Source of the DNA: an uncultured Hyphomonadaceae bacterium
Lineage (GTDB): Bacteria; Pseudomonadota; Alphaproteobacteria; Caulobacterales; Maricaulaceae
Assembly: GCA_913058335.1 (NCBI GenBank)
Contig: CAJXPX010000005.1
Coordinates: 153,097 to 217,096, forward strand
Reading direction: 5' to 3'
DNA: 64,000 bases
Part shown: positions 46,363 through 55,392 of the stretch, one piece after another
Position numbering within the stretch: position 1 is the first letter of the stretch
Layout: each line of letters opens with the position of its first letter
The notes under the pieces: model-generated
Told to the model about the DNA's origin: nothing
The model's input: the letters and a program-made list of their open reading frames with translations, nothing else
The model's database searches: none
Program-made: the position numbers and the translations under genes

Positions 46363-47024
46363 TAGATCGACTCAATAATTGATTTGAAAAGGCCGAGACC
46401 GTCTGTACCGCCGTGCAGCTCGTCCACGGCGCGTTCGGGGTGAGGCATCATGCCGAACACATTGCCAGCTTCGTTCACAATACCTGCAATGTCGCGCAGG
46501 GAGCCATTAGGGTTATCGGCATATCTGAAAACAATCCGGCCTTCTTTTTCCAGTTTGTTCAAAACGGCGTCATCTGCAAAGTAGCTGCCGTCATGATGAG
46601 CAACGGGATAAGTCACAATAGACTTTGCTTCATATTGAGACGTATAGCGCGTATTCGCATTATTCACGACAAGCCGTTCAGGGCGGCATACAAATTTCAA
46701 ATTCTTGTTACGCATCAGCGCTCCGGGCAAAAGTCCTGTTTCTGTCAGGATTTGAAATCCGTTACAGAACCCCGCCACAGCCAGTCCCTTATTCGCTTTT
46801 TCAACAAGGTCCGCCACAATAGGAGAGCAAGACGCCATAGCACCGGAGCGCAAATAATCCCCATAGGAGAAACCGCCCGGAATACAGACAAAGTCGACAT
46901 CTGAAGGGATTTCGCTATCCCTGTGCCAGATCATTTTAGGGGCCTTGCCCGTGACTTTTTCAAGGGCCATCGCGGCGTCGCGATCACAATTAGAGGCGGG
47001 GAAAACTATAACGGCAGTTTGCAC
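46362..47024 (-). CDS. purQ: Phosphoribosylformylglycinamidine synthase subunit PurQ
   Basis: A 220-residue class I glutamine amidotransferase giving ammonia to PurL. The start [20 protein letters not shown] fits PurQ, and the catalytic cysteine is in [15 protein letters not shown], with the His-Glu pair in [13 protein letters not shown]. The start codon is a GTG at 47024, the only sensible site. It overlaps purL by one base. Confidence 0.97.
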   Translation of the reverse strand: MQTAVIVFPASNCDRDAAMALEKVTGKAPKMIWHRDSEIPSDVDFVCIPGGFSYGDYLRSGAMASCSPIVADLVEKANKGLAVAGFCNGFQILTETGLLPGALMRNKNLKFVCRPERLVVNNANTRYTSQYEAKSIVTYPVAHHDGSYFADDAVLNKLEKEGRIVFRYADNPNGSLRDIAGIVNEAGNVFGMMPHPERAVDELHGGTDGLGLFKSIIESI

Positions 47025-47028
47025 GGCG

Positions 47029-47271
47029 CTAATCCCGAAGCTCTATACGGTAGCTTTCAATAACCGTATTGGCGAGGAGCTTTTCACACATTTTTTCAAC
47101 TTGGGCTTTGGCTTCGGTCTTGTCTTCGGAGGATAGGTCCAATTCTATGACTTTGCCTTGGAACGCATTATTGACCTCGTCAAAACCGAGATCGTTTAGA
47201 GAGCGGGCGATAGCGCGGCCTTGCGGGTCTAGAACGCCGGGTTTCAGACCGATATAAACGAGGGCTTTCAT
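47029..47271 (-). CDS. purS: Phosphoribosylformylglycinamidine synthase subunit PurS
   Basis: An 80-residue PurS protein ([20 protein letters not shown], then [18 protein letters not shown]), the small bridging subunit of the split FGAM synthase that holds PurL and PurQ together. AGGACTCC lies before the ATG. It sits between purC and purQ. Confidence 0.95.
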   Translation of the reverse strand: MKALVYIGLKPGVLDPQGRAIARSLNDLGFDEVNNAFQGKVIELDLSSEDKTEAKAQVEKMCEKLLANTVIESYRIELRD

Positions 47272-47283
47272 AGGGAGTCCTGA

Positions 47284-48075
47284 CTATTCTTCGTCATTTT
47301 TTACGACCGATAAATTGGTCACATTATTTTGGCTTTGAGGCTTTAAGATACCCAGCCGCGTCGCGACTTCGGTATAGGCTTCGGTGACTTCTCCGAGGTC
47401 GCGGCGGAAACGGTCTTTGTCCAGTTTCTTATTCGTCTCGCGATCCCAAAGACGGCAACTATCCGGGCTGATTTCATCGGCCAAAATGACCTGATGTCCA
47501 ATCACGCCGTCTTCATTAGAGAGGGGGAGGCGGCCAAATTCAATTTTGAAATCGATCAAATTAATGCCGATGCCCCCAAACATGCCTTGCAGATAGTCAT
47601 TGATACGTAAGGTCATAGCTATCATTTCGTCCAGCTCGGACGCGCTGGCCCAGCCAAAGGCATGGATATGTTCTTCCGCAATCAGAGGATCGCCGAGATC
47701 GTCGCGTTTTAGACAAAACTCGACAATAGAGCGCGGTAATTTTTCGCCTTCTTCCATCCCCAGACGTTTGGCCATGGTTCCGGCGGCAACATTTCGGCAA
47801 ATAACCTCAAGCGGAATTATCTCGACTTTTTTGATCAATTGCTCGCGCATATTCAGACGTTTGAGGAAATGCGTCGGGATGCCAATCTCGCCGAGACGTA
47901 GCATAATAAATTCACTAATCCGGTTATTCAGGACCCCTTTGCCATCTAGAGTCGCTTTTTTCTGAGCGTTAAAAGCGGTGGCGTCGTCTTTGAAATACTG
48001 CACAAGCGTGCCAGGCTCAGGCCCTTCATAGAGGATTTTTGCTTTGCCTTCGTAAATTTGTTTGCGGCGGCTCAT
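47284..48075 (-). CDS. purC: SAICAR synthetase
   Basis: A 263-residue phosphoribosylaminoimidazole-succinocarboxamide synthase. It starts [20 protein letters not shown] and has [37 protein letters not shown] and [10 protein letters not shown] with the substrate-binding aspartate. The ATG at 48075 has GGGAGA upstream; the frame extends to 48252 but is unrelated there. The last ~20 residues after KPQSQN are a non-conserved tail. It starts the purine operon purC-purS-purQ-purL-bolA. Confidence 0.96.
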   Translation of the reverse strand: MSRRKQIYEGKAKILYEGPEPGTLVQYFKDDATAFNAQKKATLDGKGVLNNRISEFIMLRLGEIGIPTHFLKRLNMREQLIKKVEIIPLEVICRNVAAGTMAKRLGMEEGEKLPRSIVEFCLKRDDLGDPLIAEEHIHAFGWASASELDEMIAMTLRINDYLQGMFGGIGINLIDFKIEFGRLPLSNEDGVIGHQVILADEISPDSCRLWDRETNKKLDKDRFRRDLGEVTEAYTEVATRLGILKPQSQNNVTNLSVVKNDEE

Positions 48076-48264
48076 GGGTCGCTCTCCCAGGTCGTGCGTT
48101 GAGCCGACTTGCGACTCGCACATGTGAACCCGCCTCTTAGACGGAAGGGGGAGATTTCGCAATGTGCACTGTGGCATAAATATGAGGATTTTGCGACTTG
48201 CAGTCCTCCGCCCCCGACCATAAATATAGTTGCAGACAGAGCTTATTTTCAACAGGATTTAAAC

Positions 48265-48585
48265 ATGACACAATTTGAAGATCGCGAACGGGGCCAAGAA
48301 ACCAAATTCGTTTTGGAAGCGGCAAAAGAATTTCGCGCCGCGGCGAAACGAAACAAAGCTCTCGGCCATTGGGCAGCTGAAATCATGGGCCGCTCCGATA
48401 AGGAAAAATATGCTCAGGAAGTGATTACGGCGGATATGGAAGAAAAAGGCGAAGAAGATGTTTTCCGCAAGTTGCGGCGCGATTTCGACACGGCCAATGC
48501 GGATGTGTCCGATGCAACAATTCGTGAAAAAATGGCGTTTTACCTTAAAGAAGCTCGCGCCGAAGTTTACGGACTCGAGGCATAA
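48265..48585 (+). CDS. ATP synthase zeta subunit (DUF1476) inhibitor
   Basis: A 106-residue DUF1476 protein, the zeta-type inhibitor of alphaproteobacterial F1-ATPase. MTQFEDRERGQETKFVLEAA is the N-terminal inhibitory region in Paracoccus zeta, and EFRAAAKRNKALGHWAAEIM the helix bundle start. It blocks ATP hydrolysis by F1 by binding like the mitochondrial IF1. The ATG at 48265 has ACAGGA before it. It is divergent from purC and stands alone. Confidence 0.95.
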   Translation: MTQFEDRERGQETKFVLEAAKEFRAAAKRNKALGHWAAEIMGRSDKEKYAQEVITADMEEKGEEDVFRKLRRDFDTANADVSDATIREKMAFYLKEARAEVYGLEA

Positions 48586-48618
48586 AACCCATATTTTACA
48601 AATAGGTAATTAAGTACC

Positions 48619-49098
48619 TTAAACTGGGTTGTTGGCCTCAGGGCAGGTCAGGTCAAAGTTAGGCTGGTTCGTTAGAGCCAGCCTTTTTAGGTTCTGGATG
48701 TGAATCTGCATGGCCTCGGCATTATAATTCATATTCACACAGCCCAAAGTACGCTTCGTATCGGCGTCTATGATGGCGGCAAATCCTGTCACGCCGAGCC
48801 ACTTATTATATTGCGGAACGATCTGGCGATCAAAAACGGCATGGGAATTCCATTCTCCCTGACCTCCGGAAATATCAATATTCACATATTCAATTGCCGG
48901 ATCATGCAATCCGGCCAATGCTTGGCCCAGACGAGGCTCTACAATTTTGCAAGGCGCGCACCAATCTGCCCGAAACATCACGACATAGATCTCCGGCTTG
49001 GCCGGAGGCTGGTAAGCTGATGAAATAGATGTCAGCCCCAAGGAAAGAGTGACGGTCAAAACCGTTGCTGAGATCATTTTTGCAATAAAAGAGGTCAT
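48619..49098 (-). CDS. Secreted thioredoxin-like protein with WCAPC site
   Basis: A 159-residue protein with a signal peptide (MTSFIAKMISATVLTVTLSL ... SSA) and a thioredoxin fold. The redox site W46-C47-A-P-C50 is complete. Two more cysteines occur, in TKRTLGCVNMN and in the C-terminal DLTCPEANN. It probably acts in the periplasm in thiol-disulfide exchange. The chosen ATG at 49098 has only a weak A-rich leader. The gene lies downstream of a CxxC-less paralogue; a terminator separates them. Confidence 0.82.
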   Translation of the reverse strand: MTSFIAKMISATVLTVTLSLGLTSISSAYQPPAKPEIYVVMFRADWCAPCKIVEPRLGQALAGLHDPAIEYVNIDISGGQGEWNSHAVFDRQIVPQYNKWLGVTGFAAIIDADTKRTLGCVNMNYNAEAMQIHIQNLKRLALTNQPNFDLTCPEANNPV

Positions 49099-49134
49099 GA
49101 AAAATTTTTCTAAAGGCTTTAAGAGGGTTTGTCC

Positions 49135-49170
49135 CGGGACCCACCCCATAAACGGGACCCACCCCATAAA
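49135..49170. repeat. Tandem 18-base direct repeat
   Basis: CGGGACCCACCCCATAAA occurs twice without a gap (49135-49152 and 49153-49170), identical in both copies. It lies between the terminator of the upstream gene and the start of the WCAPC gene, that is in the presumed promoter or leader of that gene. Confidence 0.85.
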
Positions 49171-49202
49171 AAAGCCCGGACCTATTTTAAAGAGGTCCGG
49201 GC
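49165..49202 (-). terminator. Terminator after the CxxC-less thioredoxin-like gene
   Basis: A perfect 10-base-pair stem (GCCCGGACCT/AGGTCCGGGC) with a 9-base loop, followed on the minus strand by six T residues. Confidence 0.93.
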
Positions 49203-49229
49203 ATGTTCCCACGGTTTGGCTACTCTAGA

Positions 49230-49712
49230 TTAGCCTGTTGGCATTTCATTATGAGCGGCCGGACAGCGCGTTGTCTTTCCGCCAATAGAGGCGCTGGACA
49301 TATAGGCCCGCCCTTTAGCCTGCGCCGTCATTTTGCGAAGTTCTTGCGCTATTTCCTGAGGGGCGAAAGAAGGGTTCACACATCCAATAACGCGCTTGGT
49401 TCGGGCATCAACGACTGCCGCGAAGCCGGGCAAGCCAACCCATTTATTGAAGATTGGCACGATGTCGTAATCAAACGCGTCATAAGCGCCTTTTTCCCAT
49501 TTTGCAGCATTGGAGGTGTCTATGACAACTTCTTGAGCGTTGACACCAGCCATCGGGACGGCAGAAGCGAGGGCGCTATCAAGGCGCTGGCTTTGCATGT
49601 CCGTATTGTTTCTGAAGTTAACGACATAAACGTCGGGTGAGGCGGCATAGGCGGTTGCGCCAAAAGCCGTCGTGATAAGAGCTGCACTTAGAAGAGAGAT
49701 TGCCTTTTTCAT
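49230..49712 (-). CDS. Secreted thioredoxin-fold paralogue lacking the CxxC motif
   Basis: A 160-residue protein with a signal peptide (MKKAISLLSAALITTAFGAT, AYAA). It is clearly related to its neighbour: both share IVP-x2-NKW-x-G-x2-GFAA-x2-DA-x-TKR-x2-GCVN and a C-terminal CP-A-x-N. Where the neighbour has WCAPC, this protein reads RNNTDMQSQR, so it cannot do dithiol chemistry at that site; the two conserved distal cysteines remain. AAGGA precedes the ATG at 49712. It may be a binding partner or regulator of the active paralogue; that is inference. Confidence 0.82.
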   Translation of the reverse strand: MKKAISLLSAALITTAFGATAYAASPDVYVVNFRNNTDMQSQRLDSALASAVPMAGVNAQEVVIDTSNAAKWEKGAYDAFDYDIVPIFNKWVGLPGFAAVVDARTKRVIGCVNPSFAPQEIAQELRKMTAQAKGRAYMSSASIGGKTTRCPAAHNEMPTG

Positions 49713-49868
49713 TTCCTTGGTCCTTTTTTCACACTGAGATTTGTTTTTTATTTTTGTTATGTTCTCTGTGTAACGAACATTGGTAAATGAACGCCGAATC
49801 ACGCGTTAGGGCGGCGTTTACAATGGTTTCCACAATCGTTAATTTTTGACGTAAGCCTGTGTTTTTCC

Positions 49869-49886
49869 TACAAAAAATTTTTTGTA
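49869..49886. repeat. Perfect AT-rich palindrome
   Basis: TACAAAAAATTTTTTGTA is a perfect 18-base palindrome lying between purB and the thioredoxin-like gene. It could be a DNA-binding site for a dimeric regulator or an intrinsically bent segment in the promoter of the minus-strand thioredoxin-like gene. Confidence 0.45.
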
Positions 49887-50033
49887 AAAAAATGCAGTCT
49901 GTCGGTATGGATTGCTTAAACCAAGCTAATCGATTGAAATATCTACAAAAATTAAGCTAGCTTTAACCATGAATCTGTCCCGCGCCTTACGGTTAGGACA
50001 GTTTATGGAAATAAAGGCCGCGTTAAATCAAGG

Positions 50034-51359
50034 CTAAGGAAAGACCCTGTCAAAAATCGTATCGACATGTTTGAGATGGTAGTCATCGTCAAACATAGCG
50101 CGGACCTGATCTTCGGAAAGACGTGCCATGACGTCCTTGTCTTCTAATATAAGGTTAAGGAAGCTGCCTTCACCGGCGCTGCCATCAGTTCGGAACATTT
50201 CCCACACTTTCATCGCATTGCGTTGCACGAGGCGATAAGCGCTCTCGCGTTGCTCTCCGGCCTGAGTCAGGGCAAGGAGGAAACGCTGGCTATTATGTAA
50301 TCCGCCTAAACGGTCCATATTGCCCTTCATTTTTTCCGGATAAACGACGAGATTTTCAATAACACCTGCCAGACGGTGCAAGGCAAAATCCAGATGAACG
50401 GTGGAGTCGGGTCCAATGCCGCGTTCAACAGAGCTATGCGAGATATCGCGTTCATGCCAAAGCGCGACATTTTCCATCGCGGGCACAACCGCCATACGAA
50501 CAAGACGGGCGAGTCCGGTCAGGTTTTCGGTCAGGACCGGATTACGTTTATGCGGCATAGCAGACGAGCCTTTTTGCCCTTTAGAGAAAAACTCCTCGGC
50601 TTCCAAAACTTCTGTCCGTTGCAAATGACGGATCTCAACGGCGATGTTCTCAATAGATGATGCGATGACGCCGAGCGTCGCAAAATAGGCGGCGTGGCGG
50701 TCACGCGGAATAATTTGTGATGACACAGGTTCGATCGCGAGGCCCATTTCTTTGGCGACATGTTCTTCGACGCTCGGGTCGATATTCGCGAAGGTTCCGA
50801 TAGCGCCGGAAATCGCGCAGACGGCAATTTCTTCCCGCGCTTGGAGAAGACGGGTTTTGGCACGGGAAAACTCGGCGTGGAAACGGGCAAGTTTGACGCC
50901 GAATGTGGTTGGCTCTGCATGGATGCCGTGGCTACGGCCAATAGTGATGGTATATTTATGTTCTTCGGCGCGTGTCTTCAGCGCGGCTAAAACACGGTCT
51001 AATCCAACCAGGAGAAGGTCGGTCGCGCGGGCAAGCTGAACCGAAAGCGTAGTGTCCAGAATATCAGAGGAGGTGAAGCCTTGATGCACAAACCGCGCGT
51101 CTTCGCCGATAAATTCCGCAAGATGGGTCAGAAAGGCAATGACGTCATGTTTTACTTCGCGCTCGATCTCGTCAATTTTGGCGACATCAAATTCGACAGA
51201 GCCGCCGCGATCCCAAATGTTCTTGGCGGCGGATTTTGGAATAACGCCGAGTTCGGCGAGCGCGTCACAGCCATGCGCTTCAATTTCGAACCAGATCCGG
51301 TACTTTGTGGCAGCAGACCAGATTTCTGTCATTTCCTTACGGGCGTAGCGTTCAATCAT
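50034..51359 (-). CDS. purB: Adenylosuccinate lyase
   Basis: A 441-residue enzyme of the fumarase/aspartase superfamily that acts twice in purine synthesis. The superfamily signature is in GSSAMPHKRNPVLTENLTGL; TIGRSHGIHAEPTTFGVKLA and FTSSDILDTTLSVQL are substrate-binding. About 230 bases separate it from the thioredoxin-like gene. It is separated from the purC-purL operon by about 2 kb. Confidence 0.96.
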   Translation of the reverse strand: MIERYARKEMTEIWSAATKYRIWFEIEAHGCDALAELGVIPKSAAKNIWDRGGSVEFDVAKIDEIEREVKHDVIAFLTHLAEFIGEDARFVHQGFTSSDILDTTLSVQLARATDLLLVGLDRVLAALKTRAEEHKYTITIGRSHGIHAEPTTFGVKLARFHAEFSRAKTRLLQAREEIAVCAISGAIGTFANIDPSVEEHVAKEMGLAIEPVSSQIIPRDRHAAYFATLGVIASSIENIAVEIRHLQRTEVLEAEEFFSKGQKGSSAMPHKRNPVLTENLTGLARLVRMAVVPAMENVALWHERDISHSSVERGIGPDSTVHLDFALHRLAGVIENLVVYPEKMKGNMDRLGGLHNSQRFLLALTQAGEQRESAYRLVQRNAMKVWEMFRTDGSAGEGSFLNLILEDKDVMARLSEDQVRAMFDDDYHLKHVDTIFDRVFP

Positions 51360-51431
51360 GGGGAGACTCGCGGTTTTAAAGACGCGAGCCTTTGACTAAA
51401 GAACGTCCGTAAGGTCAAGCGTTAAGCGAAA

Positions 51432-52766
51432 TCAATCTTCTGCCATCGAAGAATTGCGCAGCTCTGAATCTGCCCAGTCCTTCTTTAATGTCCGAGTGAC
51501 CATCAAATAGGATGCAATGGCCACAAGGAAGGACGCGCAAACGCAGGTGAGCGACAATTTCGTGGCTTCCAATTGAGAGACGGTGTCCGAGGCGAATACG
51601 TCAATGAGTATTCCGGCCACTGTCGGGCCTCCGCCCAAAGCTATCATATTCAAGATGAAAAAGAAGAGAGCAGTTGACATGGCGCGAAGCTGAATGGGGG
51701 CGAGCGTTTGCGCCAGAGCAAAACTCGGACCCAGATAAACACCGATGAGAATTTGGAAGCCCGCTGATAGAGCCAAATGCGCCTCGACGCTTCCGACCCA
51801 GACGCTTCCCACGCCGAAAGGGAGAGCCAAGACAATGGAGAGAGCGGGTATCCACCCATAGGCGCGAACGTCTTTCTTTGCTTTGATATCGACCAGTTTC
51901 GCTCCGATATAGGTTCCGGCGACATAGAAAATACCATTGATGAAACCGATTATGATTACGATTTTTTGGAAATCATAATCTGGGTCGAGCAATCGCAAAA
52001 ATTTGGTCTGAAAACCTGAAAAAGCATAGGCGGCAAATGAGGCGAACGCGATTCCAAAGCACATAAACCACCAAGAGGGGATGGTAAGAAGGCGTCCAAT
52101 ACCGTCTTTGAATGAGAGTTTTCGGAGTTTTTTCTCTCCGACTTCCATAACGCCGCGTTTGGGTTCACGAATGAAGACGCGAACAATTATTGCTAAAACA
52201 ATACCGCTCACGCCAAGAATAATGAATATCCGTCTCCAATTAACTGTGTCGGGGTCTGCGCCCATAAGGGCTGCTGTGATGAAGTAAGCACTCATTATGC
52301 CCAGCGGGATACCCAGTGAGTAAACTCCTAAAGCGCCAGAGCGTTCTTCCTTCTTATAAAAGTCAGAGATGATCGAATGAGCGGGCGGGGAGCCGCCAGC
52401 TTCCCCGATGCCAACGCCGATGCGCGCCAATCCAATTTGCCAAAAGTTTTGGGCAAATCCCGTCAGAGCCGTGAACCCACTCCAGACGGCTAAGGCCACA
52501 GATAATAATCCGACCCGGTTCACTTTGTCTGCCATATAGGCAATTGGAATACCCATAATGGTGTAAAAGGCGGCGAAGGCGAGGCCGATGAGCAATCCGA
52601 GCTGTGTATTGGATAGCTCTAAGTCGGCTTGAATGAACGGGGCAAGAATGCCGACAATCTGTCGGTCAATGAAGTTAAACCCGTAAACGAGCGTCAGTAA
52701 AAACAAAACGGCGGTGCGGTAGCCCGCTTTTTTGGGCGGAATATAGCCGCTGGTCGAGTCGCTCAT
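51432..52766 (-). CDS. MFS transporter, spinster-like
   Basis: A 444-residue member of the major facilitator superfamily with twelve membrane segments. The start FLLTLVYGFNFIDRQIVGIL and SNTQLGLLIGLAFAAFYTIM and the motif IPIAYMADKVNRVGLLSVAL are typical of the spinster-like (Spns) branch. The transported compound cannot be predicted; spinster-like MFS proteins in alphaproteobacteria often move organic acids or lipids. It is a single-gene unit. Confidence 0.9.
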   Translation of the reverse strand: MSDSTSGYIPPKKAGYRTAVLFLLTLVYGFNFIDRQIVGILAPFIQADLELSNTQLGLLIGLAFAAFYTIMGIPIAYMADKVNRVGLLSVALAVWSGFTALTGFAQNFWQIGLARIGVGIGEAGGSPPAHSIISDFYKKEERSGALGVYSLGIPLGIMSAYFITAALMGADPDTVNWRRIFIILGVSGIVLAIIVRVFIREPKRGVMEVGEKKLRKLSFKDGIGRLLTIPSWWFMCFGIAFASFAAYAFSGFQTKFLRLLDPDYDFQKIVIIIGFINGIFYVAGTYIGAKLVDIKAKKDVRAYGWIPALSIVLALPFGVGSVWVGSVEAHLALSAGFQILIGVYLGPSFALAQTLAPIQLRAMSTALFFFILNMIALGGGPTVAGILIDVFASDTVSQLEATKLSLTCVCASFLVAIASYLMVTRTLKKDWADSELRNSSMAED

Positions 52767-52856
52767 AATATCCCCTAATTATTTTTCTTTACCAGAAAGG
52801 AAAGGAGACGTTTGGTCAAGTCAGAAGCGTTTTAGCGGCCATTCAATTTCGTGGGG

Positions 52857-53546
52857 TCACATCAAGCCCAGCGTCTTGAAACTCACCACATTTTCCCGCC
52901 CGATAATCAAATGGTCATGTACGACGACGTTCATAGCTTTGGCGGTGGCAATTACTTCATTGGTCATTGTGATGTCCGACTGGCTCGGAGTCGGGTCGCC
53001 GCTGGGATGGTTGTGGGCGAGGATGATGGCTGTGGCTTCCAGAGCCAGAGCACGTTTGATGATTTCGCGGGGATAAACAGGCGCGCGGTCTATTGTGCCG
53101 CGACCCAAAACCTCGTCGGCAATCAGGCGGTTTTTCCTGTCGAGAAAGAGCACGCGGAATTGTTCCACAGCTTCGAATTGCATAGCAGAGCGGCAATAAT
53201 CCAAAAGGGCGGTCCATGAAGAAAGGACAGGACGGCCCAACACGCTTTCCCGGCCCATTCGGACAGACGCGGCGTGGAGGAGCTTCAAATCGAGCGCCGT
53301 TTTCTCGCCAATGCCTTTGATTTCCGTCAAACGGTGGAGCGGCGCGGCGCAGACTTCGCCGAGATTGCCGAAAGTTTTGAGGAGGTCTTTGGCTACCGGT
53401 TTCACGTCTCGTCGCGGAATAGAATTGAACAGGAAAAGCTCTAGCAATTCATAATCCGCAAAGCTGTCGCCGCCTGATGCGGCGAACTTGGCCCGTTGCC
53501 GATCCCGGTGGGCCAGATAATGCGGCTTGTCATCTCCCCCCGACAT
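52857..53546 (-). CDS. radC: RadC family JAMM/MPN-domain protein
   Basis: A 229-residue RadC protein. The N-terminal helix-hairpin-helix region reads LTEIKGIGEKTALDLKLLHA and the C-terminal metalloprotease-like JAMM motif is AHNHPSGDPTPSQSD. Despite its name the cellular role of RadC is not settled. It is 8 bases downstream of map. Confidence 0.95.
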   Translation of the reverse strand: MSGGDDKPHYLAHRDRQRAKFAASGGDSFADYELLELFLFNSIPRRDVKPVAKDLLKTFGNLGEVCAAPLHRLTEIKGIGEKTALDLKLLHAASVRMGRESVLGRPVLSSWTALLDYCRSAMQFEAVEQFRVLFLDRKNRLIADEVLGRGTIDRAPVYPREIIKRALALEATAIILAHNHPSGDPTPSQSDITMTNEVIATAKAMNVVVHDHLIIGRENVVSFKTLGLM

Positions 53547-53554
53547 GATGCCTC

Positions 53555-54376
53555 TTAGGCGTAGGGCGGTCGGTTCAGACCTTTGGGCGAGGCTGTAAAC
53601 ACTTCTGCGCCATCTTTCGTGACGCCAATGGAATGTTCAAACTGTGCTGTCAGCTTGCGATCCCGTGTGACGGCCGTCCATCCGTCAGAGAGAATTTTGA
53701 CATCCGGTTTGCCGAGATTAATCATTGGCTCAATGGTGAAGAACATGCCTTCGCGCAGCACATCGCCTTCGCCCTTTCGGCCGAAATGCAGGATGTTAGG
53801 CGCGTCATGAAAAATCTTGCCCAAGCCGTGACCACAGAAATCAGTAACAACAGAGCAGCGCTCGCCTTCGGCGTATTGCTGAATGGCGTGGCCAATATCG
53901 CCGGTTGTCGCCCCAGGTTTCACAGCGGCAATACCGAGCATCAGCGCGTCATAAGTGATGTTGATGAGCCGCTCTGTCTTGCGGTCCGGTTCTCCGGCGA
54001 CATACATACGCGATGTATCACCGTGCCAACCATCGACAATCAAAGTGACATCACAATTAACGCTATCGCCTTCTTTGAGAGGCTTGTCATTCGGAATGCC
54101 GTGACAGACGACGTGATTGATAGACGTGCAGACGGAATGTTTATAGCCGCGATACCCAAGTGTGGCGGGCAGAGCGCCGTGATCCATCGCAAATTCGTAT
54201 ATTTTTTGATCCAGCGCTGCCGTCGTCACGCCCGGTTGAACGAGCGGTGCGAGCATATCGAGACATTTAGCGGAGAGTTGCCCCGCCTTTCTCATGCCTT
54301 CAAACCCTTCCGGGCCGTGGAGTTTGATCGCGCCGTCACGAAGATCGTCGGCATCACTTGCATCTACATAATTCAT
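53555..54376 (-). CDS. map: Type I methionine aminopeptidase
   Basis: A 273-residue metallo-aminopeptidase that removes N-terminal methionine from new proteins. The metal ligands lie in VNCDVTLIVDGWHGDTSRMY (two Asp), FCGHGLGKIFHD (His), FFTIEPMINLG (Glu) and the final EHSIGVTKDGAEVFT (Glu). NHVVCHGIPNDKPLKEGD holds the substrate His. The ATG at 54376 is used; a TTG at 54403 would add nine residues. It forms an operon with radC and is divergent from the CinA-N-type gene. Confidence 0.95.
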   Translation of the reverse strand: MNYVDASDADDLRDGAIKLHGPEGFEGMRKAGQLSAKCLDMLAPLVQPGVTTAALDQKIYEFAMDHGALPATLGYRGYKHSVCTSINHVVCHGIPNDKPLKEGDSVNCDVTLIVDGWHGDTSRMYVAGEPDRKTERLINITYDALMLGIAAVKPGATTGDIGHAIQQYAEGERCSVVTDFCGHGLGKIFHDAPNILHFGRKGEGDVLREGMFFTIEPMINLGKPDVKILSDGWTAVTRDRKLTAQFEHSIGVTKDGAEVFTASPKGLNRPPYA

Positions 54377-54442
54377 TTGCGCCGTATAACAGTGGACGCG
54401 CAAACGGGCCAGTCCTAATAGCGGTTTTCAAAGGAGTGTATG

Positions 54443-55186
54443 ATGGACGACATGGTAATAGCGGGCGTGATACTGATCGGGGACGAACTCTTATCCGGTC
54501 GGACGCAGGATACGAATCTGGGGACAATCGCAAAATTCCTCGAACCGCTCGGCGTGAGCATTGGGGAGGCCCGGATAATCGCAGATAATTCCGACACCAT
54601 TCGCGACACGGTAAAAGCCTTCTCTGAGCAATTTGACTATGTCTTTACCACGGGCGGTATTGGGCCGACCCATGATGATATTACGGCGGATTGCATTGCC
54701 GCCGCCTTCGACCTTGGCATCAGCGAGCGCGACGACGCTATTGAGGCGCTCTGCGAAAGATACTCTCTGGAAGAACTGAACGAAGCCCGCCGCCGCATGG
54801 CGCGCATCCCTGATGGGGCAACCCTCATCAAAAACCCGGTGAGCCAGGCGCCTGGCTTTCAGACGAAAAATGTCTTCACCCTCGCGGGCGTCCCGCAAAT
54901 CATGCGGGGAATGCTCGAAGACATTCCCCATCGTCTCAAAGGTGGGGCGGAGATTTATTCAGTCAACGTGACGGCCGAAGGAATCGGCGAAGGCGACGCG
55001 GCTAAGGGGCTGGCCGAAATAGAAAGATCCTATCCCGGCGTCAGTGTCGGCAGCTACCCATTTTTCAACGACGCGTTACGCGGCGTAAATTTTGTCGCGC
55101 GGGGGCGAGACGAGAAGCTATTGAGGGAAGTTAAGAGAAAGCTGGAAGCTTTAGTCGAGGGGCTCAATGGGTTGAACACTGCTTAG
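54443..55186 (+). CDS. Molybdopterin-binding / CinA N-terminal domain protein
   Basis: A 247-residue protein with the MoCF-biosynthesis fold. It starts MDDMVIAGVILIGDELLSGR, then DYVFTTGGIGPTHDDITADC, as in CinA's COG1058 domain; the C-terminal amidase domain of full CinA is missing. Stand-alone forms are common and have been linked to ADP-ribose or pyridine-nucleotide cleavage, but this is family knowledge only. AAGGAG lies 6 bases before the second ATG of ATGATG, so 54443 is the likely start. Confidence 0.9.
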   Translation: MDDMVIAGVILIGDELLSGRTQDTNLGTIAKFLEPLGVSIGEARIIADNSDTIRDTVKAFSEQFDYVFTTGGIGPTHDDITADCIAAAFDLGISERDDAIEALCERYSLEELNEARRRMARIPDGATLIKNPVSQAPGFQTKNVFTLAGVPQIMRGMLEDIPHRLKGGAEIYSVNVTAEGIGEGDAAKGLAEIERSYPGVSVGSYPFFNDALRGVNFVARGRDEKLLREVKRKLEALVEGLNGLNTA

Positions 55187-55195
55187 AAATAAAAT

Positions 55196-55214
55196 GCCTG
55201 ACTTTTAATCAGGC
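55196..55214. terminator. Hairpin terminator between the CinA-N gene and tRNA-Leu
   Basis: GCCTGA/TCAGGC with a 7-base loop. On the minus strand it is followed by a T-rich stretch (ATTTTATTT) and ends the tRNA-Leu transcript; on the plus strand it may also stop the CinA-N gene. Confidence 0.65.
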
Positions 55215-55222
55215 TATTTAAA

Positions 55223-55309
55223 TGGTGCGGGCGGCCGGAATCGAACCGGCACTCCTATACAGGAACAAGATTTTAAGTCTTGCGTGTCTACCAATTCCAC
55301 CACGCCCGC
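55223..55309 (-). tRNA. tRNA-Leu (anticodon UAA)
   Basis: An 87-base type II tRNA. The acceptor stem GCGGGCG pairs with CGCCCGC, the D-arm reads TGGTGGAATTGGTAGACACG, and the anticodon stem-loop is CAAGA-CTTAAAA-TCTTG with TAA at the anticodon positions. A long variable arm (TTCCTGTATAGGAG) follows, then the T-arm GCCGGTTCGATTCCGGC, the discriminator A and an encoded CCA. The long variable arm and the anticodon both identify leucine. A terminator lies just downstream. Confidence 0.97.
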
Positions 55310-55392
55310 TGACTGACCGCTGATTTAGGGAACGGGCGGGAGTCGGGCAAGTCATTTATCAGGTCTGAGGTCCGATTTTTTACGATTTTCTC

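Noticed and set aside
43907..49098. The purC-purS-purQ-purL-bolA-grxD order as something novel
   Set aside because: This order is a common arrangement in alphaproteobacteria, so it supports the taxonomy but is not new.
49969..50037. 22-residue ORF MNLSRALRLGQFMEIKAALN...
   Set aside because: Too short, with no ribosome binding site, and it overlaps the 3' end of purB on the other strand.
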